Of a stretch of 64,000 bases of DNA, positions 10,157 to 17,541 are shown in pieces (the stretch's first letter is position 1; every line of letters starts with the position of its first letter). Origin of the DNA: Pseudomonadota bacterium (GTDB lineage Bacteria; Pseudomonadota; Alphaproteobacteria; Rhizobiales; Xanthobacteraceae); the NCBI GenBank assembly GCA_018971625.1, contig JAGXAJ010000007.1, forward strand, positions 1 to 64,000, read 5' to 3'. The translations under genes were made by a program, and so were the position numbers. The notes beneath the pieces are model-generated. The model saw only the letters and a program-made list of their open reading frames with translations, made no database searches and was not told the origin of the DNA.

Positions 10157-10291
10157 ATGGCGAAAGGCGAGCAAAGAGGTAATCGAGAAGCGAAGAAACC
10201 CAAGAAGCAGAAGTTCAAGGTGATCGCTGCAGCTCCCAGCCAAAAGGCCGCAGCTTGGCAACCGAGCTTCACATCGGGCAAGAAGAAATAG
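10157..10291 (+). CDS. small lysine-rich protein
   Basis: MAKGEQRGNREAKKPKKQKFKVIAAAPSQKAAAWQPSFTSGKKK; preceded by AAGGAGG. Confidence 0.6.
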   Translation: MAKGEQRGNREAKKPKKQKFKVIAAAPSQKAAAWQPSFTSGKKK

Positions 10292-10408
10292 CGACGCCGG
10301 CTAACATCGGCGTCTGAATGGCATTGTTTTTGAACGCATTTGAGCGCAGCGTCCTTTGACAGGCTGCGCGATCCCAACATGGGGCCATTAAGCGCCAAAG
10401 GAAATTCG

Positions 10409-10657
10409 ATGAAGAAGATTGCCGCGCTTTTGATGCTGGGCGCATGCGCGCAGCGCGCTCTCGCCGCCGGACCAGACTGTCGTGCGATTGAAAATGCGGG
10501 CGAGCGACTGGCTTGCTACGATGCGGCGTCTGCAACGAAAAAGGACAAGCCGGCGGTCGTTGAAAGCGACGCATCACGAGCCGCCTACAAGGATCCGCTC
10601 ATCGCCGAAGACGCTCGAATTGCTGCCAAGCTGAAGAATATTTGCCGCGGTTGTTGA
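10409..10657 (+). CDS. predicted exported small protein
   Basis: Signal peptide MKKIAALLMLGACAQRALAA then GPDCRAIENAGERLACYDAAS. Confidence 0.6.
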   Translation: MKKIAALLMLGACAQRALAAGPDCRAIENAGERLACYDAASATKKDKPAVVESDASRAAYKDPLIAEDARIAAKLKNICRGC

Positions 10658-10770
10658 GGGAGCGGTCAAGGTTTGCCCGGCTCGCCGATAAGAGCTGAGC
10701 TAGTCATGGTCTTCCAATAATAGTCGGAGACTTCTGCGCGCGCGATAAAACAAACGCTAATCTGAAAGAA

Positions 10771-10974
10771 GTGAAATTTATGCAAATTCTCTCGCCGCGT
10801 CACGTCAACACGGAAGAATCGCTTCGGCTTGGCGTCGTATCCGGCTGGTATAGCACTAAAGTGAGCGGAACGTTCGTCTCGGGACCACACGATTCTGAAG
10901 CCGACTGCCTTCGCAGGATCGCGGAGATCAATCCGCCGTCGGCAAAAAGTGCAAAGCCGGCGCCCATCGCCTAA
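10771..10974 (+). CDS. hypothetical protein
   Basis: 67 aa ORF. Confidence 0.35.
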   Translation: MKFMQILSPRHVNTEESLRLGVVSGWYSTKVSGTFVSGPHDSEADCLRRIAEINPPSAKSAKPAPIA

Positions 10975-11106
10975 CAGAGCAGGCAGCACCGACACGCGGC
11001 AGCGTTGGCGGCTATGAATTTAGCCGGCCGGTGCTCCTGTTTGCATCTGCAGCTTGTCGGCCGGAGCGCCCCAAAGAGGTTTCTCGAAAGTTGATGAGGC
11101 TGACTG

Positions 11107-11337
11107 ATGAAAATTGGGCTTGCCATGTGGCTCGCTATATCCACTTCCGCCCAGGCACAGGTTGCAACTGCGCCGGTTCCGAACGATCTCCAATCAATTC
11201 GCGAGCAGATCAAAGTGGACCGAGCTAGAGCAAAGGCAGATGACGAAGACGGTCCGACGGCTCGCCCTTGGGATCGCGACCGCAATGGAAAGCGGCCGTG
11301 GGACCGTTCGAAAGAGACCCCCCTGATAAAAGAGTGA
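11107..11337 (+). CDS. predicted exported small protein
   Basis: MKIGLAMWLAISTSAQAQ signal-like N-terminus. Confidence 0.5.
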   Translation: MKIGLAMWLAISTSAQAQVATAPVPNDLQSIREQIKVDRARAKADDEDGPTARPWDRDRNGKRPWDRSKETPLIKE

Positions 11338-11517
11338 CGACCTCAGCTCGCCTGACTCTTTCTCGTTAAGTCATCCGACACGTAGAAGCTGCCGATGATG
11401 ATGCCTGGATCACCAAACGCCGGGTGGCCCGTAGATCCAAGTGGACGCTTATTTTCGTGTTTCCCAACGCTATCTGTGGTAACGCCTTGTTGCACGCTCA
11501 CCGACAGGAAACGAATT

Positions 11518-11727
11518 ATGACGACAGGTACAGTTAAATGGTTTAACGGCCAAAAGGGATTTGGTTTCATTCAGCCGGATGACGGCAGCAGCGACGTTTT
11601 CGTTCACATCAGCGCGGTCGAACGCGCCGGGCTCTCCAATTTGGCTGAGGGTCAGAAGGTTTCTTTTGAGATTAAGGCCGACCCCAAGAGCGGAAAAAGT
11701 AGCGCTGACAACCTCAGATTAGGATGA
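11518..11727 (+). CDS. cold-shock protein, 69 aa (copy 2)
   Basis: [55 protein letters not shown]. Confidence 0.95.
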   Translation: MTTGTVKWFNGQKGFGFIQPDDGSSDVFVHISAVERAGLSNLAEGQKVSFEIKADPKSGKSSADNLRLG

Positions 11728-11954
11728 GGGATAAACCCGACGATGCTTCCAGGACTGCCAGAGCCAACCGATTGCGGCTAGCCGCCGAGGAAGGCGCACG
11801 AGCAGGGGATGCTGTTGCCAAGGAAGCAATTGCCGTCCGCAAGAACATGGCCCGACTGCGAGAGCTAAGACTGGCGAAAGAAGCTGACACCATCCGCCAG
11901 CAGATCGCAGCGGGCAATGATCCAAAAGCAATGCATAAAAAGCGATTGAAGTAA
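11724..11954 (+). CDS. small K-N-M-x-R-L-R family protein, ATGA-overlapping the cold-shock gene
   Basis: ATGA overlap at 11724-11727; [43 protein letters not shown]. Confidence 0.7.
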   Translation: MRDKPDDASRTARANRLRLAAEEGARAGDAVAKEAIAVRKNMARLRELRLAKEADTIRQQIAAGNDPKAMHKKRLK

Positions 11955-12284
11955 GAAGGGCCGCTAGTATGGCGGTTCCTTCGACACGTGATGTCGAGGT
12001 GCCAAAGTCCTGCTCAGCTCGACAGTCTGCGAGTTAAGGAAGATCGTAAGGCAAATCCACGGACGATCCCGTCGGCGCTCACGAGCCGAAGGTAACGATC
12101 GACCTTGGCCGACATGCCCAACTTATTTTTGACATGTAGCTGATCTGCGCGGGATGCTCCCTTCATTGCTCAGGGGCGATGGCCTCGTCCCAGCCCCATG
12201 CGGGGCGTTTCGATTAAGCGGTTCCTCATTGCGATGCCATTTGCGATAGTACTGCCGATGCTTGGCAATTCGAAAGGTCACCTT

Positions 12285-12437
12285 ATGAGCAAACGCGGAA
12301 ATGATGCCAACAACGTATTCCGTCCATCGGACAGCCCGCTGACCGAATACGAGAAGGAGCAAATCGCGCTGCGTAAAAACTTGGAGCGCCTGAAGGCCGA
12401 ACGATTAGCGAGAGAGACTGCTATGACTAACGACTAA
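12285..12437 (+). CDS. small K-N-L-x-R-L-K family protein (50 aa)
   Basis: MSKRGNDANNVFRPSDSPLTEYEKEQIALRKNLERLKAERLARETAMTND. Confidence 0.55.
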   Translation: MSKRGNDANNVFRPSDSPLTEYEKEQIALRKNLERLKAERLARETAMTND

Positions 12438-12562
12438 GTGTGTTTTGATTAATATCAGGTCGCGGAATTCATCCCGACGCAAGATATGTATACACGGCAG
12501 GTTGATCACGCTGCAGCGGGTTGTCCGTGGCGCGAGGTCCGCGTAAGGCCGATGGCCTTATC

Positions 12563-12931
12563 ATGGGAAAGGGCAAGGCGTTATCAATGAGTGGATTCAA
12601 GGAACCTAGCTTCGCAGACCGGCAGAAGGCGGCGCAGGAAGCCAGAACGAACATCCTGAACAAGTTTCGCAGCCAGCCCGGGCCGGATGATCCCGCGGTC
12701 AGGGCGCGGCAGGCCGAGCGCGAAGCGTTTGCCGCTGCACGTGCCGAAGTCAGTTCAGCGCGAGAGACTGCAAGGGCCGAGCGGGAGCGCCTCGCGGAAG
12801 AGGCCGCCGCCGTTGCCGCAGAGAAGCTCTTGCGCGAAAAGGAAGAACTCGTCGCACGGCAAGCAGCGCTCGAAGCAGAGCAGAAGGCTGCCCGCGACGC
12901 CCGCTACGCCGCGCGGAAGAAGAGAAGATAA
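12563..12931 (+). CDS. DUF6481-like protein
   Basis: SMSGFKEPSFADRQKAAQEARTNILNKFRSQPGPDDPAVRARQAEREAFAAARAE, coiled-coil; exact start uncertain. Confidence 0.65.
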   Translation: MGKGKALSMSGFKEPSFADRQKAAQEARTNILNKFRSQPGPDDPAVRARQAEREAFAAARAEVSSARETARAERERLAEEAAAVAAEKLLREKEELVARQAALEAEQKAARDARYAARKKRR

Positions 12932-13364
12932 CCGGCACAAGGCGTGACCGTCCGGCGTTAGTCGAGGCAATCAATCAAAGCAAATACAGAAGCCAGCTCC
13001 GTGTGCCGGGCCTCCGTTTGTGTCCGCGCGACTTCTGGTCTTGGCCATTGCTCAATGCCCGAGACGGCCCCGTCAAGAACCGCTTCTGGCGAACGTTGCG
13101 TGCTGCCTCGATAATCCATGAACATTGGTCGGTCCAGCTCTCAATTGCGCAAAAGGTGGTCTGGGAAGACTGAGTATTACGGATGATGATCGCGCCAGCA
13201 TAAAAGCCCATCCGAAACCGCATCGGGCGTCGCTGCTGGCCAGCCTTGCACGCTCCTACAGGTTAAGCTTGGATATCCAGTCAGCTTGCCGTGGGGATGG
13301 CGGCCATTCGCCGGTCGCTCGGATGCCAGCATAGGAGGGCGGCGGACGAATGAGCCGTTGACAA

Positions 13365-13580
13365 AAGTTCATTGAGATTGGCCCCTATGGGGAAGGCCGG
13401 ACAACGCGAACTGCCTACGTCCTCAATAACAACAGCCTCCCCCAACCCGTAGAAGGTCGCAGTGGCGCCTGGTCGAAGACTTTAACGCAGGCGACGAGAT
13501 TTCCCAGAGATGCGAGCCTGAAAGACGTCTTCAAGACAGCTATCAGGAATGGTTGTGCTATCGTAGATTTGAGAGCTTAG
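13365..13580 (+). pseudogene. 71-codon ORF with start codon out of frame by one A
   Basis: KFIEIGPYGEGRTTRTAYVLNNNSLPQPVEGRSGAWSKTLTQATRFPRDASLKDVFKTAIRNGCAIVDLRA*; TTGACAAAAG just upstream would give (M)TKFIEIG if one A were removed. Confidence 0.45.
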
Positions 13581-13611
13581 CGCGGCAGTCGCGCACTGAG
13601 TAAGGTTTTGC

Positions 13612-13812
13612 ATGACGAAGTTCATTGAAGACCGCGCCAAGCTAGTAAGATCGCTTGCCAATCAGGCAGACCCTTTCATCAAACGTCGACTTTTGGCGCT
13701 CGCGGAACGATACGAGGCGCAGTTAGCTACTTCTTCCAGGGCGACGCAAGCGACGCGAGAAATCCGAATGACACCGAGTTTTTCGGTCGGGACTTCGGCT
13801 AGCGAGCGGTGA
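13612..13812 (+). CDS. hypothetical protein
   Basis: MTKFIEDRAKLVRSLANQADPFIKRRLLALAERYEAQL. Confidence 0.6.
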   Translation: MTKFIEDRAKLVRSLANQADPFIKRRLLALAERYEAQLATSSRATQATREIRMTPSFSVGTSASER

Positions 13813-13831
13813 ACACGTGGAGTTACGCCAA

Positions 13832-14002
13832 ATGGCTAGAATCAACGCCGCGCTTGGCAAGGAAGATCGCTGCGCTGCTTGCGGCGGTACGGGTCTAGCC
13901 AAGGTCGAGCAACTGACGAAGCCGGGAAGTCGGATCTTTCCACCCAAGTGCAAAGAATGCGCTGGCAAAGGGCGAATCCGGGCTGACAACTTGACCAAAT
14001 AG
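13832..14002 (+). CDS. small DnaJ-type zinc-finger-like protein
   Basis: MARINAALGKEDRCAACGGTGLAKVEQLTKPGSRIFPPKCKECAGKGRIRADNLTK; two CxxCxGxG motifs; start approximate. Confidence 0.6.
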   Translation: MARINAALGKEDRCAACGGTGLAKVEQLTKPGSRIFPPKCKECAGKGRIRADNLTK

Positions 14003-14104
14003 CTCCGACTAGTCCGCGTGGCGCGCGAATGCGAAGAATTGCTAGATTGGCTGGACCTTCTCCGGCGCTTGGCACACCAATTCAATAGATTGGAATAGAA
14101 GGGT

Positions 14105-14319
14105 ATGGAGCGCGCCAGACTATTGCAGCGCTTAGCTCAGACCGAACGCCACGTTGCCGAAGGCAAGCGGCACCCTGCGAGGCAAGAAGCTTTGATCGCA
14201 GAGCTCGACCAAGATGGTCACGATATAACGGACGCATAAGCATCCTCCGAACTCTACGGGAAACTCAGGCCCTTCATATTCAGGACCGCGACCGCATTTT
14301 GAAAGAGCTGGGAGATTAG
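14105..14319 (+). pseudogene. frameshifted small helical protein
   Basis: MERARLLQRLAQTERHVAEGKRHPARQEALIAELDQDGHDITDA* then next frame ILRTLRETQALHIQDRDRILKELGD*. Confidence 0.55.
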
Positions 14320-14591
14320 GTCTCCTCAATAGGTGGCTTATTCGGCGAGCGTTCCGGTGAGACCTCCAGCTACACCTGGTGCTCTCGTCTAGTGATGAGC
14401 AGCAGCGATATCGACGAGGCAGGATCCAAGCTTGACTGAAATATTGAGCCTGCCGTGCGCGACGGACTGTTCGATTGTGCGACAACATACTCTGTTGTGC
14501 GATATAGGAATTGTCTGCTTTATTTCGAGATAGACCATTGCGACGATAGCGATCGCACCACGACAGAGATCAGCGTCTTTAAAGCGCGTCG

Positions 14592-14951
14592 ATGACGGAT
14601 CGATCGCAACCTGAAATTACAGCGAATACCCCGCTTCGCCTTGCTGATGCCGTGAAGATCGCGTTTCCTATGGGAGGAATGACGGTCGCGGGCCTGCGAC
14701 GCGAGCGGGATCGCGCCCGATTAGTGATTGAGAAGATTGCCGGCAAGGAATTTACTACGCTGGCTCACATTGAACGGATGCGCGAGCTATGCCGCGACGA
14801 AGCAAGGGCGCTAGGCTCCAGCTTAAGGCCGCCCGCCGAGACAAGAGCGGAAAGATTACCCACCAGGCAACCTGGATCATCAGAGACAACGGACGCGATG
14901 TCGGCACAGGCTGCGCTGCAGATGAAATTGCGGGTGCGGAAAGAAAGCTAG
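14592..14951 (+). CDS. small protein upstream of integrase (possible excisionase/AlpA-like DNA-binding)
   Basis: LRLADAVKIAFPMGGMTVAGLRRERDRARLVIEKIAGKEFTTLAHIERMRELCR; overlaps integrase ORF in another frame. Confidence 0.5.
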   Translation: MTDRSQPEITANTPLRLADAVKIAFPMGGMTVAGLRRERDRARLVIEKIAGKEFTTLAHIERMRELCRDEARALGSSLRPPAETRAERLPTRQPGSSETTDAMSAQAALQMKLRVRKES

Positions 14952-16039
14952 AGGATTATATAGCGTCGAAATACACGCCCAAGCGGCGAGTGCGGCACAT
15001 CGACGACATTCCAATCGCCGACGTTCTCTCGATTTACCTGGATGCGCAGCTAGAAAAGTTTCACGATCGGTTCAAAGTCGATAGCGAAAGCGAAGACGCC
15101 GTCCCCGCCATACGGAAATTTAAGAAACGTATCGAGAGACTGAACGCGTGGTGGGGCGCAAAGATGCTCGGCGAGGTCAATGGAGAGGCATGTCGCTCTT
15201 ATAGGAAGAAACGGCGCAACCGAGGCGGCGCCAGGCGAGATCTGGAAGATTTGCGCGCAGCCATCGGCCATCATGCCGCCGAAGGTTATCACCGTGAAAT
15301 CGTCAAAGTCTCGCTGCCGGAAAAAGGCGAGCCGCGCGACAAATGGTTGACGCGAACTGATGCGGCTAAATTGATCTGGGCCTGCTGGCGCTATCGCGAA
15401 ATGCAAAGGAGATCGCGTCGACCGAACGACGATGTGAAAGCTCCGACGGCGAAGCGGCCGCTTCGACACCTTGCTCGCTTCATCTTAGTGGGGATTTACA
15501 GTGGGACGCGCGCAGGAGCGATCGCATCGGCATCGCCGATTCCAGCGGTCGGCCGCTCTTATGTCGACCTGGAGCGCGGACGCTACTACCGCCGCAAACA
15601 GGGCAGCGCGAAGACCAATAAACGTCAACCGACCGTCCCAATTCCTCTGCGCCTGCTTGCACATCTGCGCCGTTGGCACCGGCTCGATCCGGAGGCGAAG
15701 CACTTCGTCGAGTTTAATGGCAAGCCGGTAAATTCAGTCAAGACAGCATTCAAGAGCGCCGTCAGGCTCGCCGGGCTCGGTGCCGGGATCTCGCCTCACA
15801 CGTTGCGACACACGGCGGCGACCTGGCTGATGCAGAAAGGCGCAGATCCCTGGCAGGCGGCCGGTTATCTTGGAATGTCGCTCGAGGTTCTGCTCAACAC
15901 CTACGGCCACCATCACCCCGACTATTTGTCGGATGCGGTCGAGAAAATCGCGATGCGGGAGCCGGGTCGCGAACGAAAGGCGCACGTATCTGGTGCGGTT
16001 TCTGGTGCGGTGATCCCGTTGCGGCGAAATAACCCCTGA
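14789..16039 (+). CDS. tyrosine recombinase / site-specific integrase
   Basis: 416 aa; C-terminal HTLRHTAATWLMQKGADPWQAAGYLGMSLEVLLNTYGHHHPDYL with R-H-x-x-R-H-Y catalytic pattern. Confidence 0.9.
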   Translation: MPRRSKGARLQLKAARRDKSGKITHQATWIIRDNGRDVGTGCAADEIAGAERKLEDYIASKYTPKRRVRHIDDIPIADVLSIYLDAQLEKFHDRFKVDSESEDAVPAIRKFKKRIERLNAWWGAKMLGEVNGEACRSYRKKRRNRGGARRDLEDLRAAIGHHAAEGYHREIVKVSLPEKGEPRDKWLTRTDAAKLIWACWRYREMQRRSRRPNDDVKAPTAKRPLRHLARFILVGIYSGTRAGAIASASPIPAVGRSYVDLERGRYYRRKQGSAKTNKRQPTVPIPLRLLAHLRRWHRLDPEAKHFVEFNGKPVNSVKTAFKSAVRLAGLGAGISPHTLRHTAATWLMQKGADPWQAAGYLGMSLEVLLNTYGHHHPDYLSDAVEKIAMREPGRERKAHVSGAVSGAVIPLRRNNP

Positions 16040-16057
16040 CCAAGTGATTGATTTAGA

Positions 16058-16133
16058 TGGTGGGCCCGGCAGGACTCGAACCTGCAACCAGACCGTTATG
16101 AGCGGCCGGCTCTAACCATTGAGCTACAGGCCC
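16058..16133 (-). tRNA. tRNA with CAT anticodon, probably tRNA-Ile2 (elongator Met not excluded)
   Basis: Reverse complement GGGCCTGTAGCTCAATGGTTAGAGCCGGCCGCTCATAACGGTCTGGTTGCAGGTTCGAGTCCTGCCGGGCCCACCA folds as a cloverleaf with encoded CCA. Confidence 0.9.
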
Positions 16134-16300
16134 CGCCGCGAGCGGCCATGCGAGACGGCCGGCAACGGTGCCGACACCCCTTACAATGCGGAAGGTGATA
16201 TCGCAATGCCGCGATGGGGCGAGATCGGGGCGACGAAATGGTGTGCTCCGGCGGGGGGAATGGTTGCCAAGCGGCCAATACGTGGTTCACCATCGCGTAT

Positions 16301-17432
16301 GACCTCGTCCCCCATGACCCCGTCCCAGCGCCTGCCGGCTTCGCTTACGCCGCTCGATGCGGCGCTTGCCGCCTTGCTGCGCGATCTCGCAGCGGTGGCG
16401 CCCGTCGAACTGCCGCCGGCGCAAGCGATAGGTTTCATCGCCGCGGAGATGCCGGCACTGCCTGCGGTCCCTTCTTGCAACATTGCCGCCGTCGACGGTT
16501 GGGCGCTGCATGCCCATGATCTGATCGGCGCATCCTCTTACACGCCGCTGCCGCTGACCAAGCCACCGGTCTGGGTCGAGGCCGGCGATGCCATTCCTTC
16601 GGATTGCGACTGCGTGATCGATTCCGATGCCGTCGACCTGTCGGGCCCGGCGGCGCAAGTGCTGGCAGAAGCCATTCCGGGGCAGGGGGTTCGGCGAAGC
16701 GGCGGTGATATTGCGCAGGACAGTTTCGTCGCGACCGGCCAGCCGGTACGCGCGCTCGATCTGCTGGTCGCGCGCGCGGCGAAACTGCAAACCGTGCAGG
16801 TGCGCCGTCCGCGGCTGCGCATCGTCAATATTCCCTCGACGTCAGGGCAAACCACCACGGCAGAGTTGATCGCGGACAGCGCGCGCGCCGCTGGCGCCGA
16901 CATCATCCGCGCGGAGTCCGCGGGTCGCGATGCCGCGTCGGTCTCCGCCGCCCTGGTGACAGACGGCAACGACCTGCTTGTTGCCATCGGCGGCAGCGGC
17001 GTCGGCCGTAGCGATGCCGGCGTCGCCGCATTGGCGCGGCGCGGCGACATCATCGCCCACGGCATCGCGCTGCAGCCGGGGCGCACCTCGGCGGTCGGCC
17101 GGATTGGAAAAATTCCCGTCATCGTGCTGCCGGGCGCGCCGGATCAGGCGCTGGCAGCGTGGTGGACGCTGGCGTTGCCCGCGCTTGATCGGCTGTCCGG
17201 CAGACGGCCGCGCTCGCCGCTCACGCTGCCACTGGCGCGCAAGGTCGCTTCGCTGGTCGGGATCGCCGAAATCGTGCTGCTCGAACGAAGGAATGCTGGC
17301 TGGATGCCGCTTTCGGTCGGCGAGATGCCGCTGGCCGCCATCGCCCGCGCCGACGCCTGGCTCGCGATTCCGGATGGCTCCGAAGGCCATGCTGCGGGCA
17401 CGCCGGTCGATGCCTATATGTTGCGGGACTGA
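16301..17432 (+). CDS. MoeA-like molybdopterin-binding protein
   Basis: NIAAVDGWALHAHD, EAGDAIPSDCDCVID, GGSGVGRSDAG, VIVLPGAPDQALAAWW are MoeA-type motifs, degenerate relative to canonical MoeA. Confidence 0.75.
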
Positions 17433-17434
17433 TA

Positions 17435-17541
17435 TGGGTTCAGCAAGACTTGGGTTTAGCAAGACTTGGGTTCAGCAAGACTTGGGTTCAGCAAGACTTG
17501 AGTTCAGCAAGACTTGGGTTCAGCAAGACTTGGATTCAGCG
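17435..17541. repeat. 16-nt tandem repeat, about 6.5 units
   Basis: Units of TGGGTTCAGCAAGACT with few substitutions between adjacent moeA-like genes. Confidence 0.95.

Noticed and set aside
1-16057. Anti-phage defence system or conjugation genes in the island
   Set aside because: I recognised no restriction, Cas, toxin-antitoxin, relaxase or T4SS proteins among the ORFs; contents are mostly tiny unknowns.
17435-17541. Possible CRISPR-like array
   Set aside because: Repeats are contiguous 16-nt units with no spacers and no cas genes nearby.
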